NCBI GenBank assembly: GCA_003552785.1
Contig: PUOQ01000075.1
Span: 1 to 33,968 of the forward strand
DNA: 33,968 nucleotides
Direction: 5' to 3'
From: Dehalococcoidia bacterium
GTDB lineage: Bacteria; Chloroflexota; Dehalococcoidia; Dehalococcoidales; CSSed11-197
Both the position numbers and the translations under genes were made by a program. This document shows positions 1 to 7,612 of this stretch, in pieces. The notes beneath the pieces are model-generated. The model made no database searches. It was not told where the DNA came from and was given only the letters and a program-made list of their open reading frames with translations. Within the stretch, counting starts at the first letter, position 1, and every line of letters begins with the position of its first letter.

Positions 1-120
1 CCCCGCCTCCGGCACCGCGACGCAGTTGAGCATCGGCAGCGTGTGCCCGGCCTGGCTCAGGTAGCGCAGGCCCATCTCCTCGAGGCCTTGGCGCAGCAGC
101 GCGTGCATCTGGCGATGCCG
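1..120 (-). other. Aminotransferase fragment, probable assembly chimera
   Basis: On the minus strand this piece reads as an open frame with the look of the C-terminal domain of a class V aminotransferase (alanine-glyoxylate/serine-pyruvate type): an ARHRQMHALLRQGLEEMGL-like helix, then a strand containing LPMLNCVAVPEAG. Its GC content and codon choice (GCG, CTG, CGC, GAG) are far from those of the rest of the window, which favours AT-rich codons. The frame runs directly into the VLRF1 gene that ends here, joined around ARHRQ, a short stretch both proteins could share. I read this as a contig-end chimera or contamination, not a natural fusion. The family call comes from pattern recognition only. 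Confidence 0.6.
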
Positions 121-612
121 GGCAAACCTTTTAGCTGAAGAGCCTCCCTGACGGTGCCTGCCATGAACCAGGCCGCTACCGGTTTTTCCAGTTAAAAGTT
201 CCTCACCTCTGGCTACACCCAGGGTATACCTACCGAGCCTTACGAGAACAATGGCTATAACATAGTCAATGTCAATTGCGTGTACAAAGGGTTTAACGTC
301 AATCGTTTCGGTGAAGTAGTATTTGTTAAATGGCACTGGAGGGATGATTAGCATATGTTCGGCATTGTCTGACCCTGTGTTAATAAATAAAGCAAATCCA
401 GTATCCGATTTTTTCATTTTAGCTAAAGCTTCCTCAGGAATGTAATCGAGAAAAGTACTATGCTTCAGGCTGTTTTCAACCTCCGAGATAGATGCAGGTG
501 GCAAAGAATAAATGGACACGCCTTTGCTGATATTGCTTTGAAATTGCTCAAGGAAAGGAGCAATACGTTTTCGATTCAGGTTTTTAGTAGAAATATTAAA
601 CTTGTCATTCAT
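121..612 (-). CDS. VLRF1/Vms1-like peptidyl-tRNA hydrolase, 3' end lost
   Basis: This gene is too near the window edge to end in a stop. It starts at ATG 612 and overlaps the mutS2 stop by four bases (ATGA), so it is probably translationally coupled. About 164 genuine residues are seen. The diagnostic part is near residues 124-164: LGRYTLGV, then EELLTGKTGSGLVHGRHR, then QGGSSAKRF. This matches the VLRF1 (Vms1-like release factor) core, an eRF1/Rqc-type fold that releases nascent chains from stalled ribosomes by cleaving peptidyl-tRNA. In relatives a glutamine follows the GG turn. Here residues 156-160 read G-G-S-S-A, and the only nearby Gln (155) precedes the GG, so catalytic competence is uncertain. 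The C-terminus is replaced by foreign sequence. The operon with mutS2 supports a ribosome-rescue role. Confidence 0.72.
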
Positions 613-2951
613 TTAAAAGTCACCACGGTAACACCGTCACCGCCTTCATTTAAATTGCCAGGTTTTATTGAATTTATGAGTTTATTATCGGACAGGTAGG
701 CTCTGACTATCTGGCGTAATGTTCCCGTGCCATGTCCGTGTATTATGCGTACACTTTCAAGGTTGCTCATCAAGGCTTTGCTTATATATTCTTCAAGAAT
801 CCATTCTACATCTTCGGCTCTTTTTCCGCGCAAATCAAGCTCTAAGGGTGCGCGCTGTGCTTGCGCAGTGGATGGCTTTTTGATAACGGGCCTGGTTGAT
901 GTCTTGCTTCCTGGTGAAACTTTAGTAACTCTCTTCATATCCAGCGTAAATCGCATGGATCCTGATTCGGCGGTAAGCTGACTGGTTGCTGGATTGATCG
1001 AAACAACCTGAGCTTCTACCTCCATATCTTTTAACCATACTAAATCACCTTCGTGAAATTCTTCACCATCATCAGTATCATTCGTATTTAGATTTAGACA
1101 CCTGATTTTTTTATGAGAATTTTCTGCAATTGCCTTTGCGTGCTTCAGCTGGCTTTTTGAACGGCTCTTTTTTAACTGGCTGGTGGTTTCTTTAATTTCA
1201 TTATAAAGGCTGGTTACTTCTTTAACGACCCTGTCTCTGGCTTCGTCAAGTATTTGTTCCTCTGCCTTTTTGATTTCCTCAAGCCGTCTTTCCAGTTCAG
1301 CGCGAGCGTATTCTGCTTGTTGTTTTTCAAACATGGCATCCCGGCTAAATTTTGCAGCTTTTGCTTTTTCATTTGCTATCTCAATCAGCAACTGGTCAAG
1401 GTTGTGAGCCGGTGAAGCCAGCCGGTTTTTTGCAGCATCGATAATATCCGGAGGTATACCAAGACGGGAAGCGGTAATAAGTGCGTTGCTGCCGCCAGGA
1501 ATGCCGGTTATTAGCCGAAACGTTGGGGCAAATGTTTCGGGGTCAAATTCAAAAGAGGCATTTTGCATTTTGCTGTTTGAATGCGCAAGGCCTTTCAACT
1601 CATTAAAGTGGCTGGTGACGACGGTGGTTATATTTTCATCGGCTAAATAATTAACTATCGCTGCTGCCAGGGCAGAACCCTCCACCGGGTCGGTGCTTGT
1701 TCCCAGCTCGTCCAGTAGCACCAGGCTTTGATTTGATGCCTGTTTTAAAATGCGGCTGATATTACTAATGTGCCAGCTGAAAGATGATAATGTATTTTCT
1801 ATGCTTTGCTCATCTCCAATGTCTGCAAAAATGTTGTCAAAAACTGGAAACTGGGAAGAAGCGTCTACGGGTACTGGAAGGCCGGATTGAACCATCAAGC
1901 TCAAAAGACCAATTGTTTTTAGTGCAACTGTTTTACCACCCGTATTTGGTCCGGTGATTATAAAAGATGTAGCATAACTGCCTATTTCCAGGTCTAATGG
2001 TACGGCCTTATATCCGAGGAGCGGGTGGCGGGCTTTAACCAGCTTTAGGGACCTGCTTTTTTTAAAATCATTTATACATGGTTCTAAAGAACCTGTGTTA
2101 ACAGCAAATTTAGCTTTTGCCATTTCAAGGTCGATTTCAGCAAGAATGTCAATATTTTGTTTAACTTCATTCCGTTGGCTTCCTATTTTGCCACTCAAAA
2201 GAGATAGTATTCTTTCAATCTCTCTGGACTCTTCTAACTCCAGTTGCTTAAGCTCATTTCCTGTATCTACCGTGCTCCAGGGCTCGATGAAAACAGTTGC
2301 ACCGGTATTTGAAACATCATGTACAATTCCCTTGAATTCACGCTTGTGTTCAATTTTTACTGGAACTACATACCGTCCTTCTCGCTGGGTTATTATCGGC
2401 TCTTGAAGGACTTTTTGAGATTCATTCGACTTGACTATAGAATCCAGTTTTCGTAAAAGCTCATCACGAACGATTTTTAGCTGATTCCTGATATATTTCA
2501 GGGGTTGCGAAGCATCAGTGCAAACTTCGCCCCCGGGGCTAATAGTGCGAGATACTTCTTTCTGTATGTAGCCCAATTCATTCATATTTCTTGCGAGGCC
2601 TGAAAGCAAAGGAAAGTCGTTTTCCCTGCGCTCAAAAAATATTTTCGTCCTGTGGCATATGCTCAATGAATGTTGGATATCGAGAAATTGCTGCGGATCA
2701 AGTGTTTTACCACGTGAAGCACTGTCGGCCGGTTGTGTTACATCTTTTGTGCCTTCAAGTGAAAATGCAGGTTCCACCTTAAGTAAGCGTCTTGCTTCAG
2801 CGGACAGCATTAGCCGATGATTAATAACTTCCTGTTCAATGGAAGGGTTAATATCTAAAACTAATTTTTTGCTTTTTGCAAAGCTTGTATAACCGGAAAT
2901 GATATTTTTAATCTGCGTAAATTCAAGCAGTCTCAAACTTTCATTATCCAT
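609..2951 (-). CDS. mutS2: Endonuclease MutS2 / ribosome-collision factor
   Basis: This is a full-length MutS2 of 780 residues, the usual size. Seen in order: the N-terminal MutS core and clamp regions, a Walker A loop GPNTGGKT, the signature and Walker B segment LVLLDELGTSTDPVEGSA, a long charged coiled coil (EKQQAEYARAELERRLEEIKKAEEQ region), a small beta-rich KOW-like domain (EGDLVWLKDMEVEAQVVS), and a C-terminal Smr domain with DLRGKR and HGHGTG. In Bacillus subtilis MutS2 binds collided ribosomes and splits them. In other bacteria it limits recombination. The start is ATG 2951. The stop overlaps the VLRF1 start, and a zinc-ribbon gene lies 74 bp upstream on the same strand, so the three probably form one operon. 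The VLRF1 partner favours the ribosome-rescue function here. Confidence 0.95.
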   Translation of the reverse strand: MDNESLRLLEFTQIKNIISGYTSFAKSKKLVLDINPSIEQEVINHRLMLSAEARRLLKVEPAFSLEGTKDVTQPADSASRGKTLDPQQFLDIQHSLSICHRTKIFFERRENDFPLLSGLARNMNELGYIQKEVSRTISPGGEVCTDASQPLKYIRNQLKIVRDELLRKLDSIVKSNESQKVLQEPIITQREGRYVVPVKIEHKREFKGIVHDVSNTGATVFIEPWSTVDTGNELKQLELEESREIERILSLLSGKIGSQRNEVKQNIDILAEIDLEMAKAKFAVNTGSLEPCINDFKKSRSLKLVKARHPLLGYKAVPLDLEIGSYATSFIITGPNTGGKTVALKTIGLLSLMVQSGLPVPVDASSQFPVFDNIFADIGDEQSIENTLSSFSWHISNISRILKQASNQSLVLLDELGTSTDPVEGSALAAAIVNYLADENITTVVTSHFNELKGLAHSNSKMQNASFEFDPETFAPTFRLITGIPGGSNALITASRLGIPPDIIDAAKNRLASPAHNLDQLLIEIANEKAKAAKFSRDAMFEKQQAEYARAELERRLEEIKKAEEQILDEARDRVVKEVTSLYNEIKETTSQLKKSRSKSQLKHAKAIAENSHKKIRCLNLNTNDTDDGEEFHEGDLVWLKDMEVEAQVVSINPATSQLTAESGSMRFTLDMKRVTKVSPGSKTSTRPVIKKPSTAQAQRAPLELDLRGKRAEDVEWILEEYISKALMSNLESVRIIHGHGTGTLRQIVRAYLSDNKLINSIKPGNLNEGGDGVTVVTFK

Positions 2952-3025
2952 CAGCTATTTGCCACCATTCTACCAGCAGGATAAATACACAGGCATAAAT
3001 ATTTATGTTGGGTTAACAGGATTGT

Positions 3026-3256
3026 TTATTCACCCTTTTCACCCCCTTGGGGAAATCTTTGCTCAAAACATTCGCGTGCACTTGTGCACCAGTCCGCACA
3101 AGACGGTGTTTTTTCCCGGTATACCCAGTTTTTGCACAGTTTGCACTTAATTCGTGTTTCATCGGAGAAAATTTCAACGCTTCTACTGCATTTCGGGCAA
3201 TTAAAAAGGTCTGCCTTTAGGTTTCGGCTGTCCTGGCCCGGACAATGGTTAAACAT
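3026..3256 (-). CDS. Small zinc-ribbon protein
   Basis: This encodes a 76-residue protein with many cysteines. A first pair CPKC and a second pair CKLC are spaced as in a zinc ribbon, flanked by ADLFNCPKCSRSVEIFSDE and followed by a Cys-rich tail (PSCADWCTSARECFEQRF). The N-terminus MFNHCPGQD also carries a Cys. I recognise the general pattern (short CPGQDxRNLKA...CPxC...EIFSDE proteins in anaerobes) but know of no function. The start ATG 3256 has AGGA five to six bases upstream. It lies directly upstream of mutS2 on the same strand, with TATAAT-like sequences about 30-50 bp before it. It may bind metal or nucleic acid and may be co-transcribed with mutS2 and the release factor. Confidence 0.75.
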   Translation of the reverse strand: MFNHCPGQDSRNLKADLFNCPKCSRSVEIFSDETRIKCKLCKNWVYREKTPSCADWCTSARECFEQRFPQGGEKGE

Positions 3257-3369
3257 ATTATCCTGCCCCCCCGATACTACTTATGATATGTATATTATAT
3301 CTAATTATAATACGAGTGAATACTTGTATAAAACCTGTAAACCTGATTATTAATTGAAAAGTATATAAT

Positions 3370-3406
3370 AATTAGAGGTCTGCCTTGTAAAAGCAGACCT
3401 CTAATT
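3370..3406 (-). terminator. Strong hairpin terminator
   Basis: There is a perfect 14-bp inverted repeat (AATTAGAGGTCTGC, 9-nt loop, complement) just downstream of the minus-strand diheme lipoprotein stop. Reading on the minus strand, a T-rich stretch follows. It would end transcription before the divergently spaced zinc-ribbon promoter region. Confidence 0.75.
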
Positions 3407-3425
3407 ATTTAGCTACTAAGATACA

Positions 3426-3845
3426 TTAGTATTCCAGGGCGTGGCAATCATAGCACTCGTCTTGAGGAAAATCTGAATGGAAGCCATCGTCCGGAACTGG
3501 GTCGGTGCCGCCAAGCATGTGGCAGATCATACACAGGTTATCATAACCCGGTCCACCGGGATGAGAGGTGATCGGCATGGCGTCTTCAGCAGTGGGTTCT
3601 TTTGGCCCAACAGGTTCGGTCGGTGTAGGAGTCGGTGTAGGTGTAGGAGTCGGTGTAGGCGTAGGCGTCGGCGTCGGTGTCGGCGTAGGAGTCGGTGTAG
3701 GCGTAGGCGTCGGTGTAGGAGTCGGTGAGGGTGTTGGCGTGGGTGTAGGAGTCGGGTCCGGCTCGCCGTTGCTGCCGCACGCTGCTAAGCCGGCCATGCT
3801 GGAAACCAGTAACAGGCTGATTAAAATAAAGACAACCCTTTTCAT
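3426..3845 (-). CDS. Diheme c-type lipoprotein with Thr-Pro stalk
   Basis: The protein has 139 residues. It has a lipoprotein signal peptide with lipobox LAAC (lipidated Cys23), then about 45 residues of almost pure Thr-Pro repeats, then a short domain of about 60 residues with two heme c motifs, CMICH (105-109) and CYDCH (131-135). It should be anchored to the outer face of the membrane, with a rigid extended stalk lifting a tiny diheme head. Such heads carry electrons between an exported oxidoreductase and a membrane or extracellular partner. It is transcribed divergently from a second diheme lipoprotein and lies 5.5 kb from an exported molybdenum hydroxylase, which may be its redox partner (inference). 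The Thr-Pro part is encoded by a tandem hexanucleotide repeat. The real coding frame is set by the signal peptide and both heme motifs. The opposite strand is also open only because of that repeat. Confidence 0.88.
   Translation of the reverse strand: MKRVVFILISLLLVSSMAGLAACGSNGEPDPTPTPTPTPSPTPTPTPTPTPTPTPTPTPTPTPTPTPTPTPTPTPTEPVGPKEPTAEDAMPITSHPGGPGYDNLCMICHMLGGTDPVPDDGFHSDFPQDECYDCHALEY
3617..3757. repeat. Hexanucleotide tandem repeat coding a Thr-Pro stalk
   Basis: The sequence is dominated by units of GGTGTA, GGCGTA, GGAGTC and GGCGTC, read on the minus strand as Thr-Pro dipeptides. The units vary at wobble positions, so it is an old or selected array, not a fresh perfect microsatellite. 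Slippage by whole units would change stalk length without breaking the frame. Confidence 0.85.
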
Positions 3846-4222
3846 GTAAGTGTGACCTATCTCCTTTCTTTATAAATTTTAAAATACTTTGCAAATATTT
3901 CAGAAATAGCAGTAAACTTATTTATTATATCCTTAGGCCGACAGTATTACAAATCAGAAGAATGAGCGCTATACAACCTAATACAGCCTGCAATATTTCA
4001 GGATATTTTTAAATATATTCCAATAAGTTGATTATACTAACAAATAATTGTTGAAATGTTGAGCAGTATATACTATAATAAACAAATATTTATAAGTATT
4101 ATTTTGCCGATGTGTATGTAATATAGATAGAGGAAATGATAGTAATTAATCTGGTAACAGTTTTTGTAATGAGTTGCGTTCGAATATCTAAAATAGATTG
4201 ACAAATATAAAGGAGACAAAGC
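3846..4222. promoter_or_regulatory. AT-rich divergent intergenic region
   Basis: This is about 375 bp, very AT-rich, between two divergent diheme lipoprotein genes. It must hold both promoters. I see several TATAAT-like boxes (for example around 4073-4080) but no pair I would defend. A clear Shine-Dalgarno AAAGGAGA lies about 4210-4217 before the plus-strand gene. No ORF, RNA gene or repeat was recognised. Confidence 0.5.
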
Positions 4223-4585
4223 ATGAAAAAAGGGTTTTTGTTCACTGTAATTTCCCTGACTCTGGTGATGGTAGCGTTGGTTATTGGCGCATGCGTTCAG
4301 GGAGAGACAACCACACAAACGGTCACTCAAACCGAAACCTCAACAGTCACCTCGACTATCGAAACCACCGTAACACAGACTGTTACCGCCACATTAGCTC
4401 CCGGGGGTAATCCTCCGGAAACACCGCACTCCCTGGAACTGGATTATGGCCACTGTTTTAGTTGCCACATAATTCCACTGGGGCATGAGGGGAGGCACAC
4501 CGTTGAACATGAATGTGCCGGGTGTCATGTTGAGGCCCCACAATCCGAATGGACCTATGGAGAGGGTGCACCGGGCGCAGATTAA
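4223..4585 (+). CDS. Diheme c-type lipoprotein with Thr-rich stalk
   Basis: The protein has 120 residues. A signal peptide with lipobox IGAC (Cys24) is followed by about 35 residues rich in Thr, Val, Gln and Ser (TQTVTQTETS...), then a small domain with CFSCH (78-82) and CAGCH (98-102), both heme c attachment sites. Additional His residues nearby (GHEGRHTVEHE) could serve as distal heme ligands. It should be an outer-face membrane-anchored electron carrier. The layout copies that of the divergent gene at 3426-3845, but the stalk has a different composition, so the two stalks arose separately. A good Shine-Dalgarno (AAAGGAGA) supports ATG 4223. A long perfect hairpin terminator follows 19 bp after the stop. 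The Thr/Val stalk resembles the linker of the molybdenum hydroxylase small subunit at 9361. Confidence 0.88.
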   Translation: MKKGFLFTVISLTLVMVALVIGACVQGETTTQTVTQTETSTVTSTIETTVTQTVTATLAPGGNPPETPHSLELDYGHCFSCHIIPLGHEGRHTVEHECAGCHVEAPQSEWTYGEGAPGAD

Positions 4586-4603
4586 AATTATAACTCCTTA
4601 AGA

Positions 4604-4642
4604 ATAACTAAAAGGCCGGCAATTAGCCGGCCTTTTAGTTAT
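4604..4642. terminator. Hairpin terminator, 17-bp perfect stem
   Basis: The arms ATAACTAAAAGGCCGGC and its exact complement surround a 5-nt loop AATTA. The stem has a GC core and A/T-rich ends that supply a T run in either direction. It sits directly after the diheme lipoprotein and isolates it from the kinase gene. Confidence 0.85.
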
Positions 4643-4672
4643 GTCAAGCACATGGTATTGACATGTTATAAT
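4642..4672 (+). promoter_or_regulatory. Extended -10 promoter candidate for the kinase operon
   Basis: TGTTATAAT at 4664-4672 is an extended -10 element. A weak -35-like TGTCAA lies about 19 bp upstream. Transcription would begin near 4679, about 50 bp before the kinase start. A TTGACA at 4658-4663 lies close by but has no matching -10 at 17 bp. Confidence 0.4.
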
Positions 4673-4729
4673 ACAGTCTTTTAGTATAAGATTTATAAAG
4701 AGCAGGGGTATTATATTTAAGGGGTCAGG

Positions 4730-7612
4730 TTGTTGGATGTCAAAATGAATACTCTTAAACCCGGCGACCATCTGTGTCTTTTGCATGAAAGTCATGATGA
4801 CTGGCTTTTAAGTATTGCCTCTTTTATCCATTCAGGCCTTACTTCGAATCAAAAATGCCTGTATATTACTGATTATCATACAGCTGATGAAATCAGAGAG
4901 CATTTGGCATTGAATGGTGTTGATATCAAAAGCCACCTCTTGAATGGACAACTCGCAATACTTGATTCAAAAGACGTGTATCTCATAGATGGTTGCTTCG
5001 ACTCGGGCCGGACCATAAGCCTTCTTCAAAATGAAACCCGTAAAGCCATGGATGAAGGCTATGATGCCCTGCGGGCTACCGGTGAGATGAGCTGGGCCAT
5101 AAAGAATATGCCCGGTTCAGACAAACTGGCCGAATACGAAGCAAACCTCAAATCAGGCCTTTTTGAAACTTCTGCCTGCATTGCAGTATGCCAGTATGAC
5201 CTTACCAGGTTCGAACCGGATATTTTAAAGGAAGTTCTAAAAACGCATCCGTATGTGATCTGGCGAGGAAAAATTCTTCAAAATTGTTATTATGACCCTG
5301 CGACGGCTCATTCCAGCTACAAAGACATGTATGATGAAATAATAAACTGCCTTTCACACCTTGAAACTCAACATGCCAGGCAAAAAGAACTTGCAGAAAG
5401 CGAAGAGCGATACCGCGCTCTTGTTGACCTGAGCTCTGAAGTCGGTGAAAGCATTCTGATGGTGCAGGATATCGAAGGCAAAGAAGGCGTTATTACCTTT
5501 GCCAGCGACCAATTTGTGCGTATTACTGGATATAGCAAGGATGAGTTAATCGGCAGGGCCGGCTTTGACTTTATATCACCCGAACACCGACAAGCCGCCC
5601 TTGAAAGACACCGCAGAAAAATGAAGGGGGAATCGCTTCCCGGGTTATATGAAATTAATATTGTATGCAAAGACGGCTCATATATAGATGTTGAACTTAC
5701 TTCAGCTGTTACAAGGTATAAAGACCGGCTTGCCAATGTTATATACCTCCGAGATATTTCTGAAAGAAAAGAACTTGAAAATAAACTTGCTGATGAGAAG
5801 GAAAAATACCAGACTATTTTTGAAGAAGCACCTATTGCCCTGTGGGAGCTAGATTATTCTGAACTGAAGAAATATTTCGACAGTTTAAAAAGCCAGGGAG
5901 TAACAGATTTTAAGAAGTATTTCGATGAAAACATGGAAGCGTATATCAGGGCTGTCAGAATATCAAAAATGGTCCGTTTTAACAAAGGGCACCGTGATCT
6001 TTGGGAGCTTGACGATGAAGACACTTTTGAGGATTACTGGGAAAAATCAAGAAAGTATTTTTTCAAAGGGTCCGATAACTACAAAGCTTTAATGGATGAT
6101 TTTGTCAGGCTGGCACATGGGCACACGAGTTTTACCAAAGAAGAGCCCGTGCAAACAACCAGGGGCAATAGGCGCTACATTCTCACCCGTTTTGCTATTG
6201 CTCCGGGTTATGAGCAAACATGGGCCAGGGTGTTTGCATCTTTAGTTGATATTACCGACCGAAAGACGGCAGAGTTAAAACTGCAGGAATCCGAACAAAA
6301 ATGGCACACCCTATTTCAGGGAGCGCCTGTTGCAATGTGGGAGCTCGATTATACCGAAGTAAAGTATTTTATCGAAAAACTGAAGGCCAGGGGAACAACA
6401 GATTTTAACCGATACTTTAAAGAAAATCTTGATGCAGTGAAATATTGCATTGAAATACCAAATAAGATAATGGACGTCAATGCTGCTGCGCACCGCCTAT
6501 TTGAAACAAGCAGCTTTTTAGAACTATCGGAGAAAATTAAAAGCGCTGGTGACACCGAAGAATCCGGCTACCAAAATTATCAACACATATTGGCTTCGCT
6601 TGCCGGAGGTGAAAATGAAATTGCATTCGAGAGCAATATTTGTACAGCAAAAGGGAATGGCAGGGTTGTATTAATCCATTATTCCGTCCCGCATGAACAG
6701 CAGCAAACTCTTTCCAGGGTATTTGTATCAGCAGTAGATATTACCGCCAGGAAACACGCCGAAGGTGAACTGAAGACATATCAAAAGAATCTTGAAAACA
6801 TGGTAAAAAAGAGAACTGAACAGCTAAAAAAAGAAATGGAGCAAAGAATACTTGCAGAAAAAAAATACAAAGATCTCTACGAGGAAGAATCACGATTAAG
6901 ACGGGAGATCGAAGCCGTTAGCGAACAAAGGGTGAGATATACGAGATCAATTGTCCACGAACTAAAAACCCCGCTTACTTCACTGGTTGTTGCAAATGAT
7001 CATTTAGCCGAAAATCTTTCAGGTGCGAATAGAGAATTTGCCCTGGCTGCCAGAAGAAGCACTTTGAGGCTGGAGCATAGAATCAATGAACTGCTGGATG
7101 TCTCCAAAGGTGAAGTTGGACTCCTTGAACTTGATCGCAACGAAATCAACCTGTACCAGATGTTAAAAGAACTTGTTAGAGATATAAAACCGCTGGTGCA
7201 TAAGGCAAACCAGCAATTAAAATTGAAAATTGATGACAACCTTCCATTTGCATATGCAGATGAGGGGAGAATTAACCAGGTCATTACCAATCTTGTAGAC
7301 AATGCCATAAAATTCAATTCACCCGGAGGCACGATTACAATTGAAGTTGGTTGTGAAAACGGAAATATAATGTTTTATGTTAAAGATCAGGGTCCGGGTA
7401 TAAAAGAAAGTGAATTGGAATTATTGTTTGAGCCTTACAAAGGGGTAAAGAGAGACAGTTCTACCGGTGGCCTTGGTTTGGGTTTACCCCTCTCAAAAAT
7501 GCTGGTTGAGCTGCACGGCGGTGATCTAAAATTTGAAACCGGAAAATCTAATGGTAGCTGTTTCTACTTTTCCATACCGTTAAAACAGTTCAACCGGCAA
7601 AATTTATTATGA
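4730..7612 (+). CDS. MEDS/PAS multidomain sensor histidine kinase
   Basis: The protein has about 960 residues. The N-terminal ~190 residues (LKPGDHLCLLHESHDDWLLSIASFI...) fit the MEDS/DcmR sensory domain. A canonical PAS domain follows (about 220-345, ending in RDISERK), then two related PAS-like modules that share WELDY, a KKY/KYF stretch, T-D-F-x-x-Y-F and a final VDIT-R-K. Next come a coiled coil, HisKA with HELKTPL (His743), and HATPase with NLVDNAIKF, DQGPGIKE and GGLGLGLPLS boxes. No membrane segments are visible, so it senses in the cytoplasm. Its stop overlaps the response-regulator start by four bases (ATGA), so the two are partners. The start is uncertain: TTG 4730 or 4733 behind AAGGGG, or ATG 4745 just before the MEDS motif. 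The ligand is unknown. Confidence 0.9.
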   Translation: MLDVKMNTLKPGDHLCLLHESHDDWLLSIASFIHSGLTSNQKCLYITDYHTADEIREHLALNGVDIKSHLLNGQLAILDSKDVYLIDGCFDSGRTISLLQNETRKAMDEGYDALRATGEMSWAIKNMPGSDKLAEYEANLKSGLFETSACIAVCQYDLTRFEPDILKEVLKTHPYVIWRGKILQNCYYDPATAHSSYKDMYDEIINCLSHLETQHARQKELAESEERYRALVDLSSEVGESILMVQDIEGKEGVITFASDQFVRITGYSKDELIGRAGFDFISPEHRQAALERHRRKMKGESLPGLYEINIVCKDGSYIDVELTSAVTRYKDRLANVIYLRDISERKELENKLADEKEKYQTIFEEAPIALWELDYSELKKYFDSLKSQGVTDFKKYFDENMEAYIRAVRISKMVRFNKGHRDLWELDDEDTFEDYWEKSRKYFFKGSDNYKALMDDFVRLAHGHTSFTKEEPVQTTRGNRRYILTRFAIAPGYEQTWARVFASLVDITDRKTAELKLQESEQKWHTLFQGAPVAMWELDYTEVKYFIEKLKARGTTDFNRYFKENLDAVKYCIEIPNKIMDVNAAAHRLFETSSFLELSEKIKSAGDTEESGYQNYQHILASLAGGENEIAFESNICTAKGNGRVVLIHYSVPHEQQQTLSRVFVSAVDITARKHAEGELKTYQKNLENMVKKRTEQLKKEMEQRILAEKKYKDLYEEESRLRREIEAVSEQRVRYTRSIVHELKTPLTSLVVANDHLAENLSGANREFALAARRSTLRLEHRINELLDVSKGEVGLLELDRNEINLYQMLKELVRDIKPLVHKANQQLKLKIDDNLPFAYADEGRINQVITNLVDNAIKFNSPGGTITIEVGCENGNIMFYVKDQGPGIKESELELLFEPYKGVKRDSSTGGLGLGLPLSKMLVELHGGDLKFETGKSNGSCFYFSIPLKQFNRQNLL

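Noticed and set aside
1..612. A natural VLRF1-aminotransferase fusion protein
   Set aside because: The frame is open across the join, but GC content and codon use change abruptly and the two families have no functional link. An assembly chimera is simpler.
3568..3849. Plus-strand ORF of Gly-Val repeats and an Arg-rich ORF in the same place
   Set aside because: Shadows of the hexanucleotide repeat. The minus-strand frame has signal peptide, lipobox and two heme motifs.
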